Below, piece after piece: positions 27,632 to 35,605 of a stretch of 64,000 bases of DNA. The notes below the pieces were generated by a model. The model did not search any database. It saw only the letters and a list, made by a program, of their open reading frames with translations, and was not told the origin of the DNA. The first letter of the stretch is position 1; every line of letters starts with the position of its first letter. Location of the stretch: NCBI RefSeq assembly GCF_900313025.1, contig NZ_OMPQ01000004.1, positions 1 through 64,000 of the forward strand. The letters run 5' to 3'. Position numbers and translations under genes: made by a program. The stretch is from Pseudophaeobacter sp. EL27 (GTDB taxonomy: Bacteria > Pseudomonadota > Alphaproteobacteria > Rhodobacterales > Rhodobacteraceae).

Positions 27632-27648
27632 TATCGAAATGTAACCTT
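27632..27648 (+). promoter_or_regulatory. Candidate copper-response operator, second copy
   Basis: TATCGAAATGTAACCTT, 15 of 17 bases equal to 11759-11775, and 57 nt before the start at 27706. Confidence 0.45.
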
Positions 27649-27705
27649 GACCTTTGCCAAGAGGGAGGCAGCATATGACATGAGGAAGCAGGCTAAAGTA
27701 GGCTC

Positions 27706-28071
27706 ATGGAAGACAAAAATTTTTCTAGTTTCAAAGAGACGACCCGTAGCGGCTTACACGGCGTGTGCCTAGCAATGTTCGCTTGCTGCGCTGTCATCGT
27801 TGTCCCGGTTTTTGGGTATTTTCTGGTCTATACAGGGGCGGGAAATGGATCTCTGAATTGGCTATCAATTGTTCCGCTTATTCTGTGTGTCGGAGCTCAC
27901 TTCATGATGCACAAAGTGACTGGAAAAAGTTGTCACCATGACAAAAGTGAAACCGAAGAAAAGCAGACAGCCAGTTCGTATAAGGTGACCTCAATACAGC
28001 ATTCCGGGAGCAATCCCAAATCACACGGACAAGACCTGTCCGTTGGGCATCCAGATTCTGCTCGACATTGA
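27706..28071 (+). CDS. Small two-helix membrane protein with His/Cys motif
   Basis: 121 residues. Two membrane segments (AMFACCAVIVVPVFGYFLVY and WLSIVPLILCVGAHFMMH) are followed by KVTGKSCHHDKSE. The HFMMHK and CHHD motif resembles DUF2933-type proteins found beside metal-resistance genes. The tail is polar and probably cytoplasmic. It may be controlled by the operator at 27632. Confidence 0.65.
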   Translation: MEDKNFSSFKETTRSGLHGVCLAMFACCAVIVVPVFGYFLVYTGAGNGSLNWLSIVPLILCVGAHFMMHKVTGKSCHHDKSETEEKQTASSYKVTSIQHSGSNPKSHGQDLSVGHPDSARH

Positions 28072-28236
28072 TTGGAAGAACCGTGCAACAAACAACTGAA
28101 CCAATGGTCCCTAACGCCTATTCCGGACTTTCGGTCAGAATACGAAGAATTGAATTCGATTGGCTTCTGCTCCTGATATGAGGAGGGAAGGAGTTCAGAT
28201 TCGGTTTGATCGGAGCCAGAAGAAAGGAACCTACTC

Positions 28237-28902
28237 ATGCTGACAAGGCGACACTTTGTTATTTCGACTGCAGCTTTGTTTTCCGCACCACTCGCGTCAC
28301 AAACCTTGGCTGGCCCTGTCTCGAACAGAGCAATGTGGGATTCCTGGGATGCCCAGGTCACACCTGCCGCTTACGATCCAGAGACCTCCAATCCTTGGGG
28401 GCTTCATCGGCGATTTCTCCCACAACTGGTCGAAGCCAACCCCGGTCTAGTCCCAGGTGACATTCACGTGGATGCCGTGGCAAGGTACCTTTACCAAATC
28501 AAAAATGACGGCACAGCAATGCGTTATGGCGTGGCTATTGCACGCGGGCGACTGTATGAGCCGGGCACCTATACCATCCAACGTAAGACAAAATGGCCGA
28601 CCTGGACACCGACGCAGGCAATGATCAAACGTGACCCCGACCTCTATGTCCAGCATGCCAACGGGATGAATGCCGGACCGAGCAATCCTCTGGGCTCGCG
28701 CGCTCTGTATCTTTACGTAGGCAATCGCGATACCTACCTGCGTATTCATGGATCTCCGCAACCACAATCAATCGGCGGGCGGGCCAGTTCCGGATGTGTA
28801 CGTATGGTTATGGCCCATATTAACGTCCTCTATGAAACCGTCTCGCCTGGCTCTACCGCCTATCTCCATCCCACTGAAGACGCCCTTGGCACAGCAAGCT
28901 GA
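28237..28902 (+). CDS. L,D-transpeptidase (YkuD family)
   Basis: 221 residues with a Tat-like signal (MLTRRHFVISTAALFSAPLA). The YkuD catalytic region reads RIHGSPQPQSIGGRASSGCVRM, split here as HGSPQPQ and SSGCVRM: His, Ser and catalytic Cys are present. Such enzymes make 3-3 cross-links in peptidoglycan or attach proteins to it. Its presence within the copper island fits the known link between copper stress and L,D-transpeptidase inhibition, but the role here is not shown. Confidence 0.9.
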   Translation: MLTRRHFVISTAALFSAPLASQTLAGPVSNRAMWDSWDAQVTPAAYDPETSNPWGLHRRFLPQLVEANPGLVPGDIHVDAVARYLYQIKNDGTAMRYGVAIARGRLYEPGTYTIQRKTKWPTWTPTQAMIKRDPDLYVQHANGMNAGPSNPLGSRALYLYVGNRDTYLRIHGSPQPQSIGGRASSGCVRMVMAHINVLYETVSPGSTAYLHPTEDALGTAS

Positions 28903-28953
28903 ACCGCGCCACACCTCAAGGAATTTGCCTGCAATCGATCTAAGATCTGTTGT

Positions 28954-29232
28954 TTACGTTTCTTTGACACGTGAACAAATTGGACGCCCCTCGGTTGTCC
29001 GAAGAGGCAGGTATGCCGTTTCGACGGGCCCTTTGTGTCGATAGACATAACAGCCGTCCACCGCATCGATACGCACGGCGTCTAGATCCTGGTTTGGGGC
29101 GGCCAGCGCCAGAACACCTTCTGGCAGCACCGCCAAATGCGCTTGGGAGACCGTTGGACCGCTATTGTTGACATCCGTGCAGCCGACAAGCGCAAGGATT
29201 CCCCCTGCCAAAATCCAGCTCGAACCTTTCAT
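28954..29232 (-). CDS. Small lipoprotein
   Basis: 92 residues from ATG 29232. Signal peptide with lipobox LVGC (ILAGGILALVGCTDVN). The mature part has two further cysteines (GCYVYRH and ICSRV), which may form a disulfide. No family recognised. Confidence 0.65.
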   Translation of the reverse strand: MKGSSWILAGGILALVGCTDVNNSGPTVSQAHLAVLPEGVLALAAPNQDLDAVRIDAVDGCYVYRHKGPVETAYLPLRTTEGRPICSRVKET

Positions 29233-29431
29233 CAGTCTTTCTCCAAGTCGTTTTCTTGCCACTAAAGGTAGGCCAAAGGTTTGCACCACCCGTCCGCTTC
29301 GTCCAGTTTCTTTATACTAAGAACCTTCTGCGAAAAACGTGTATTCAACTCTATCACAAACGATGTCCCTGGCTATTCATAGTCAGCCATTAAGATTGTC
29401 CAGCCTACCGTTTAGGTCGCTCGTCGACAAC

Positions 29432-29752
29432 TTAGCTGTCCAGAACCGCCTTTCGTTTCTGGAATTCGTCTTCATCCAACTCTCCTCTGGCGTAGCGAGC
29501 CCGTAAAATTTCCAAGGCATCCGACGAGGCAGAACTGTTTTTACCGCTTTGCAAGACCCAGCGCACGACCAGCACAATCAAAGCGATGACGAGGCCCCAA
29601 AAGGCCAACATCGTCAATCCTCCGAAGATACCATGCCCATCCCCCCAATACATGTGACCATGATCCCAGCCTCGTTCTGGTGCCGTGTCCGCAAATGCGG
29701 TCGACGCCGCGGCCATAAATGCCGTCAATGCTCCTGCAATTTTTAACGCCAT
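29432..29752 (-). CDS. SHOCT-domain membrane protein
   Basis: 106 residues. Signal peptide, a His/Trp-rich periplasmic stretch (GWDHGHMYWGDGHG), one membrane helix (GLVIALIVLVVRWVL), and a C-terminal SHOCT helix pair (ALEILRARYARGELDEDEF). ATG 29752 lies just past the kinase stop, so it is likely the third gene of the two-component operon. Function unknown; common beside copper genes. Confidence 0.82.
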   Translation of the reverse strand: MALKIAGALTAFMAAASTAFADTAPERGWDHGHMYWGDGHGIFGGLTMLAFWGLVIALIVLVVRWVLQSGKNSSASSDALEILRARYARGELDEDEFQKRKAVLDS

Positions 29753-29753
29753 G

Positions 29754-31154
29754 TCATTCTCCTTTTGCAATGTTCGTCTCGGCCAGGGGGATTGTTATCG
29801 TCGCCCGAAGCCCCCCCGCCTCACGGTTGGTCAAAGAAATTTCGCCCCCATGTGCCCGAACGATGGTCCTTGCAATGGAGAGCCCCAAGCCATGCCCTCC
29901 GGTTTCAAGTGAGCGGGATTTTTCAAGCCGAAAAAACGGATCGAATACCCGTTCAAGGTCGGTCGCAGGGATCCCAGGCCCTTCATCATCAATCGTCATG
30001 ACAACTTCGCCGTTTGCCAATTCGTGATGCATATGCACACTGCCACCGTATCGCTCCGCATTCTCGATGACATTGCGCAAGGCCCGGCGCATCGCATGGG
30101 GCCGCAAGCGTGCCTCATAGTCTCTGTCGCCGTTCAGTTCAAAGGGCACAACCATGTCCTTGCGAAGATCTTCAAGAAAGGAGCTTACATTGACAACCTC
30201 GGGACTTTCCGAACCCGTCAGCCCACGGGCAAAGGTCAGCGTTGCCTCGACCATGGACTGCATTTCTTCAACTGAAGCAATGAGACTGTCTCTGGTCTCA
30301 TCATCATCCACCATTTCGACACGCACCCGCATCGCCGTAAGAGGAGATCGCAAATCGTGACCAAGGGCAGCAAGTAACCTCGTCCTGTCAGCCACAAAAC
30401 GAGTCAAGCGGTCCTGCATATGATTAAAGGTTCGGGTCAAATCACGCACTTCGGTTGGGCCAATCTCAGGCAATTCCCTCACATCCTCTCCTCGGCCCAA
30501 TCTGTCTGCTGCCGCCACAAGTTGGCGCAACGGCCCCAATAGTCGCGTCATAACGAACCAAAAAACAACAACCAGGATCGTCCCTGCGGACAATGCGAAT
30601 GTCAGCATCGAATAGAACGGCCATTGAAAGGGAGGGCGCTCGAAACGGGTCCCAACATTGAGCCAACGGCTCCCGTCAACGGCAATGGACAGGTTCATTT
30701 CAACTGCAGACAATTCTCCCCGCATCATGGCCTTGTGCATTTCGGCCATGCCGGGTGACAGATGCGGCAATGGGAGGATCTGGCCCTGGATTTCGTGCAG
30801 TTCGACTCGAATATCGCGACTAAAATTGTCGTCCAACAGTGCGCGGATGCGGGCTTCAACCCCACCTCCATCCGAGTGACCGGTGTGCTGGACACTAGGC
30901 GTATCCGACAAGTCAAACCGTACAAGGGGAGAGTTTGCGGCCCGCAGGATCGAGAGATGCAAGTCGCTAGGTGCCTCTTCGACCAATCGTGCGACATTGG
31001 CCGCTCGACCTGCTGCCTCAAAGCCCAGTGCAGCCCTGACGGCAAGGCTGCGTTCATCCGCAAACAACCATAGACTAATCACTTGGGCTACGGCCAATGC
31101 GGCAACCACTAGCAAAACAAGTTGACCTCTCAAACTCCGCAAAGAAACCGGCAT
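29754..31154 (-). CDS. Sensor histidine kinase of a copper-type two-component system
   Basis: 466 residues from ATG 31154, which overlaps the regulator stop (TGATG). Two membrane helices (LVLLVVAALAVAQVISLWLF and ILVVVFWFVM region) flank a periplasmic sensor of about 130 residues. HAMP, then the H box AALGHDLRSPLTAMR, N box NVIENAERYGG, and G boxes DDEGPGIP and GGHGLGLSI follow. The family includes CusS and CopS. The genes around it suggest copper or silver as signal. Confidence 0.88.
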   Translation of the reverse strand: MPVSLRSLRGQLVLLVVAALAVAQVISLWLFADERSLAVRAALGFEAAGRAANVARLVEEAPSDLHLSILRAANSPLVRFDLSDTPSVQHTGHSDGGGVEARIRALLDDNFSRDIRVELHEIQGQILPLPHLSPGMAEMHKAMMRGELSAVEMNLSIAVDGSRWLNVGTRFERPPFQWPFYSMLTFALSAGTILVVVFWFVMTRLLGPLRQLVAAADRLGRGEDVRELPEIGPTEVRDLTRTFNHMQDRLTRFVADRTRLLAALGHDLRSPLTAMRVRVEMVDDDETRDSLIASVEEMQSMVEATLTFARGLTGSESPEVVNVSSFLEDLRKDMVVPFELNGDRDYEARLRPHAMRRALRNVIENAERYGGSVHMHHELANGEVVMTIDDEGPGIPATDLERVFDPFFRLEKSRSLETGGHGLGLSIARTIVRAHGGEISLTNREAGGLRATITIPLAETNIAKGE

Positions 31155-31876
31155 CAATCTTCCACTTCGACATCAACAGAAAGACAGTATCCGCCATTCC
31201 GAATGGTCTTGATGATCTTGGGGCGCAAGACATCCGTTTCAACTTTGCGCCTAAGCCGACTGATCTGATTGTCAATTGTCCGATCCATGGGACCGGCGGA
31301 ACGGCCCTGTGTAAGATCCAGCAACTCATCTCTGCTCAATACCAACCGAGGTCTCTCCAACAGCACAGACAGCAACTTGAAGTCTGCATAGGTCAAAGAC
31401 GTTTCTAGCCCTTTTTCAGAAATGAGAACTTGCTTGTCTGCATCCAATACCAGATGTGCAAAGGCTACTTTCTTTCCAGAGAAGCCTCCCGCCATTTGCT
31501 CTACTTGTTGTCCTCGCCGGAGTACGGCTTTGATCCGCGCAAGCAATTCACGTGGATTGAAGGGCTTTGCCAAATAGTCATCGGCTCCGATTTCCAGTCC
31601 GACGATCCGGTCCGTGTCTTCACCCAAGGCGGTCAACATTATGATTGGAATCGTCTTGTTTGCCGACAGGCGCTGACAAACCGAAAGCCCGCTTTCTCCC
31701 GGCATCATCACATCCAAAACCATCAAGTCGAAATGTCCTTTCGACAGTTTAGCATCCATTTCTACAGCATCTTTGGCGGATGTGGCTCGCAACCCGTTCT
31801 TTTCGAGAAACCGCGTCACGCTGTCCCGGATCTGCTGGTGATCGTCTACAACAAGAATATGCGGAGCTTTTGTCAT
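31154..31876 (-). CDS. OmpR-family response regulator, CopR-like
   Basis: 240 residues. Receiver with the phospho-Asp in LMVLDVMMPGE and Lys in LAKPFNPREL; C-terminal winged helix with RAVGPMDRTIDNQISRLRRK-like recognition region. It is cotranscribed with the kinase. It may control the cus genes and those with the shared motif at 11759 and 27632. Confidence 0.9.
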   Translation of the reverse strand: MTKAPHILVVDDHQQIRDSVTRFLEKNGLRATSAKDAVEMDAKLSKGHFDLMVLDVMMPGESGLSVCQRLSANKTIPIIMLTALGEDTDRIVGLEIGADDYLAKPFNPRELLARIKAVLRRGQQVEQMAGGFSGKKVAFAHLVLDADKQVLISEKGLETSLTYADFKLLSVLLERPRLVLSRDELLDLTQGRSAGPMDRTIDNQISRLRRKVETDVLRPKIIKTIRNGGYCLSVDVEVED

Positions 31877-32039
31877 GACACCTTAATAATATACTCTCTC
31901 TGCAAGGTCAGACGCATTTTTGTCGCCGTTTGTATCAATAAGCTTTGTTGCGACATCGCGATACAAGTCAGTAGATGCAACTGCTTTCATTTGAATTTCT
32001 TATCTCTACCTGAGACTTACCACAAAATGGAGAATTACC

Positions 32040-32609
32040 ATGTCGAGAAAGCTCAACGCCGTACTTGCCATTGCCGTAGCCTTCGGCGGGGCCAATTTGG
32101 CCTTAGCCGATGCTGGTCACCACACGCAAAACATGCCTGAAGATCAAGCCATGGATCAGAACAACGCTGCTAACAACTCCAAACACCCAATGATGGGAGA
32201 CAAGCCCATGCTGGATGGAGGACATCACGAAATGATGCAGGCTATGATGCAGATGCACAGGGACATGATGCAAAAAGGGATGGGTATGCAAGAGACCATG
32301 AATCCTATGGACATCATGGATCAGGACATGATGGGGTTCATGCAAGCCTCAATGGGAAACAATGTCAAAACAGACCCCAATGGTGACGGTGAAGTCTCAA
32401 GAGAAGAGACCCAAGAGCACCTTCGATCAATGCTAACCATCGCCGACAAGGATAGCAACGGATCTATATCCATTGAAGAATTTGAAGCGTTTCACAGTAT
32501 GATGATGCAAGGGCGGGTGGTGGATCGTTTTCAGCATCTTGATGCAGACGGGAATGGTGAGATTACCGAAAGTGAAATGACTGCCCCGGCCAACCGGATG
32601 AAGATGTAA
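32040..32609 (+). CDS. Met/His-rich EF-hand periplasmic protein
   Basis: 189 residues with a signal peptide ending ALADA. Residues 26-105 are rich in His and Met (GHHEMMQAMMQMHRDMMQKG and similar). Three EF-hand loops follow: D112-E123, D136-E147 and D168-E179, each with D-x-N/D-x-DG/NG spacing. The first half looks like a Cu(I) sponge and the second half binds calcium. It is placed between the two-component system and the cus genes. Confidence 0.8.
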   Translation: MSRKLNAVLAIAVAFGGANLALADAGHHTQNMPEDQAMDQNNAANNSKHPMMGDKPMLDGGHHEMMQAMMQMHRDMMQKGMGMQETMNPMDIMDQDMMGFMQASMGNNVKTDPNGDGEVSREETQEHLRSMLTIADKDSNGSISIEEFEAFHSMMMQGRVVDRFQHLDADGNGEITESEMTAPANRMKM

Positions 32610-32873
32610 AACATTGTAATTCCGCAATAAGGTGGCAGGGTAGTCTAGTAATACAATGATACTTCGAGGAATCCCCAAGGCCGACTCTTCTAGGTGCAAT
32701 CAGTTGTTCTGATCTGGTGGAGCCAAACTGTATGAGTGTTGGCCTGCGTGAAACCGTCACTATCTTCATCTCACACTACAGAGGCAGCACATAACCAACA
32801 AGGACAAGCCTTTGGGGCTGTTGCTGTCAAAGCAAGAGGCGTTGGTAACCTTCATTTTACTCCAGGAGGGGTT

Positions 32874-33317
32874 GTGCCGAGCCAATTTTTCCTTATGTGC
32901 AGGTCCATGATTGCTACTGGGTTCAAGAAAGATATTGGTCGGTTGATACGAATCCTCGCGTTAACCATCCTTGTTGCAGTGGCTATTTTGAACACATTTG
33001 CAATGGCGTCTGCTCACGCTTCGCCTCACGCCGATGCCGCCGTCGCGGTTTCTGATGTTCAACTCAAGACATGCACGGTGACCGAAACGGCCAAGAGTAT
33101 GGCACACGGACATCATCAAAGTAACGCATGCGAGTTGCCTGATGACCGGCGCCAAGCCACTTGTTCAGTTGCCGTTTGCTGCTTTCAAGAGTTCAGCGCG
33201 GGACCTGTCCTGTCCGTTGAGCGTCACTTGGTTAATGTTGAACTCGTACGAGCAAACTCGGCTGAAGTGATTTCCAGGTCAGAGCTCCCCCATGATCGTC
33301 CTCCTCGTTCAATCTGA
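32874..33317 (+). CDS. Small membrane protein with Cys cluster before cusB
   Basis: About 147 residues from GTG 32874, chosen because GGAGGGG stands just before it; later ATGs at 32895 and 32907 are possible. One membrane helix (ILALTILVAVAILNTFAMASA) and a periplasmic part with HGHHQSNACEL, CSVAVCCF. It resembles the small CopL-like genes seen at 11836 and 26361 in form. It is directly upstream of the cusBA operon. Confidence 0.55.
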   Translation: MPSQFFLMCRSMIATGFKKDIGRLIRILALTILVAVAILNTFAMASAHASPHADAAVAVSDVQLKTCTVTETAKSMAHGHHQSNACELPDDRRQATCSVAVCCFQEFSAGPVLSVERHLVNVELVRANSAEVISRSELPHDRPPRSI

Positions 33318-33376
33318 TTGAGTTCATTTGGCGCTTAATCAAGTGCATCATCTCTTTCTGAGCAGACAAGGCTTGC

Positions 33377-35605
33377 ATGTCGCAGGCCAAAACGAGGTTT
33401 TCTATGCGTGGACGCTATTTTGCTCTCGGTATTCTTGCGCTTGCCGCAGGGGTAGCTGGAGGTATTTCTCTCGAAAGGCTCTTCCTAAACCCCTCTACAA
33501 TGACCGGGGAGAACGAAACCGAGATCTTGTATTGGGTTGCACCAATGGATCCAAATTTCCGGCAACCCAACCCCGGAAAATCCCCTATGGGGATGGACCT
33601 TATCCCTGTATATGCAGGTCAAGAACCTTCCGGGGATCCCTCTGAAGTTCAGTTATCTGCAGCAGAAATCAACGCTATTGGCGTCCGCACAGCGATTTCA
33701 CGGATGTCTGAGGTATCCGACAAGATCGAAACCGTTGGTTTTGTTGGCTATGATGAACATCGCACGAGCCATGTTCACACTCGAGTGGACGGTTGGATAG
33801 AACAGCTTAATGTGCGCGCCGTCGGCGATCCGATTCAAAAAGGCGATGTCTTGTTTGAGATGTTCTCGCCGCAGATCGGCTCAGCGACCGGTGACCTGGT
33901 TCGCGCTATCGAGGCCGGAGATCCCCGGATCATTGATGCTGCCCGGAACAAACTGCGCAGCCACGGTATGTCGGAGAGACAAATCGAGCGCATAGAGGCC
34001 AATGGCTCCCCTGAGCGCAACCTTGAAGTCGAGGCTCCGCAAGACGGTGTTGTGATTTCGCTTGAGGCTGCGGACGGAATGTTTCTACAGCCCGGGACAC
34101 GCGCTGCATCGCTGACAGAACTTTCAACCGTGTGGCTTATTGTCGATGTTTTTGAACGCGACATTGCCAGGCTAACCGATAGTATGCTTGCCGAAGCCCG
34201 GTTTGAGCATTTGCCCGGCCGTGTCTTCACAGGTTCAGTTGACTACGTCTATCCTGAACTCGACGCAGTGACCCGTACGCTTCCCGTACGCTTACAATTT
34301 GACAACTCAGACATGCTGCTGCGCCCAAATATGTTTGGCACGGTCAGTCTAATCCCTTCAGAAAGCCGCATGGCGCTAACCGTCCCAACAGAGGCTATCA
34401 TTCGTACCGGGGCCGCGGAACGGGTGATACTGAAAACCGGCGATGGCACCTTCAAACCCCGCCTCATTACTGCGGGGCTACGCGACAATTTCGGAGATGG
34501 TGGGCGTACGGAGGTTGCTCAAGGCCTGGAGCCCGGAGAAGAGGTTGTAGCCTCAGCTCAATTCCTGATCGACAGCGAGAGCGCACTGAACGCGGGACTT
34601 ATGCGCATGGCGCCGACAGATAAAGCTCCTGCACGTGGTTCAGGGGAGTTGGTTTCGCTGGATTTGGAGGCTCGTACGGCAAAGGTCCGGCATGGTGCCT
34701 TAGACAGTCTCGACTGGCCAGAAATGACGTCCAGTTTTCCGATCCGAGCCGACGTTTCCCTTTCGCGCTTGGTTGAAGGACAGAAGGTGTCGTTTCGCCT
34801 GGCACGTGGAGCAGACGGCCTGCTTGGCCTCATTGAACTTGGTGCCGACGATGGTGTTGCCGCCACCGGCACAGGTATTGTGCGTGGTGTGACAGCGGAC
34901 GGTAAACTTTCGCTCTCACACGAACCCATTCCTGAGCTCGGTTGGCCAGCAATGCAAATGGATATGCCAGTCGCAGGCATAGACACTGCTGAAGTGCCAA
35001 TGGATGAGCCAGTCGAGTTTGATTTGTCCAAAGATGACGACGGAATGTTTACCGTCATCGCTGTCAGGACCGCAGGCACCCAACCCATCGCAGATGCCCC
35101 CCCAGAGGCCAATGAACCACACGGCTCCGAGGATGCTTCAGACGTTCTCGTTTCCGGAACCATTGATCAAGTCGATGCAGAAACCCGCATGGCTACGATA
35201 ACCCACGGTCCAATCATGGAAATTGGCATGCCAGGCATGACCATGGATTTCGAAGTGGGTAAAGAGCTGGAAATTGCCAGCCTTCCGGTCGGCAAAGAGG
35301 TGGCGCTGACATTTGCGCGTCCAGACGGCATGACCATGGTGCTCACCGAGGTGGAAACTGCCTCACCACCGTTGGAAGTGTTAGGCAGGATCAACAGTGT
35401 AAACTCCGAAACGCGGAAGGCGAACATTTCGCACGGCCCGGTGGTGCAGATTGGCATGCCGGGTATGACCATGGATTTCTCAATTGATCCAGCCCTCGAT
35501 CTCGCTGGATTGCCGAGCGGACAGGAAGTGACGCTGCTTTTCACCCAGAACGCTGACTTCTCAATGACCTTGGTAGGCACAAAGCCGATTGAGGTGACCC
35601 AATGA
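33377..35605 (+). CDS. cusB: CusB-type efflux adaptor with four CusF-like domains
   Basis: 742 residues. A membrane anchor (10-31), a heavy-metal-binding domain (YWVAPMDPNF to MGMDLIPVY, 52-79), and the HlyD-type adaptor body (about 90-410). Four CusF-like domains follow at about 421-490, 496-565, 590-660 and 667-736. Cu ligands: domain 1 H439/W447/M450 with Ser at the second Met; domain 2 complete (H515, W523, M526, M528); domains 3 and 4 have Met in place of Trp (H610, M618, M621, M623; H686, M694, M697, M699). CusB links CusA to an outer-membrane channel and passes copper to it. No cusC is in the window. A start at ATG 33404 is also possible. Confidence 0.93.
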   Translation: MSQAKTRFSMRGRYFALGILALAAGVAGGISLERLFLNPSTMTGENETEILYWVAPMDPNFRQPNPGKSPMGMDLIPVYAGQEPSGDPSEVQLSAAEINAIGVRTAISRMSEVSDKIETVGFVGYDEHRTSHVHTRVDGWIEQLNVRAVGDPIQKGDVLFEMFSPQIGSATGDLVRAIEAGDPRIIDAARNKLRSHGMSERQIERIEANGSPERNLEVEAPQDGVVISLEAADGMFLQPGTRAASLTELSTVWLIVDVFERDIARLTDSMLAEARFEHLPGRVFTGSVDYVYPELDAVTRTLPVRLQFDNSDMLLRPNMFGTVSLIPSESRMALTVPTEAIIRTGAAERVILKTGDGTFKPRLITAGLRDNFGDGGRTEVAQGLEPGEEVVASAQFLIDSESALNAGLMRMAPTDKAPARGSGELVSLDLEARTAKVRHGALDSLDWPEMTSSFPIRADVSLSRLVEGQKVSFRLARGADGLLGLIELGADDGVAATGTGIVRGVTADGKLSLSHEPIPELGWPAMQMDMPVAGIDTAEVPMDEPVEFDLSKDDDGMFTVIAVRTAGTQPIADAPPEANEPHGSEDASDVLVSGTIDQVDAETRMATITHGPIMEIGMPGMTMDFEVGKELEIASLPVGKEVALTFARPDGMTMVLTEVETASPPLEVLGRINSVNSETRKANISHGPVVQIGMPGMTMDFSIDPALDLAGLPSGQEVTLLFTQNADFSMTLVGTKPIEVTQ

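Larger units (their letters stand above)
27282..27705. other. Divergent promoter region
   Basis: About 424 bp between a cytochrome gene (minus) and a small membrane gene (plus). No gene seen. It holds a palindrome (27313-27331) and a candidate copper operator (27632-27648). Confidence 0.5.

Noticed and set aside
31430-32140. 236-codon frame on the plus strand
   Set aside because: It is antisense to the response regulator and overlaps the real EF-hand gene; it has no ribosome site or family features.
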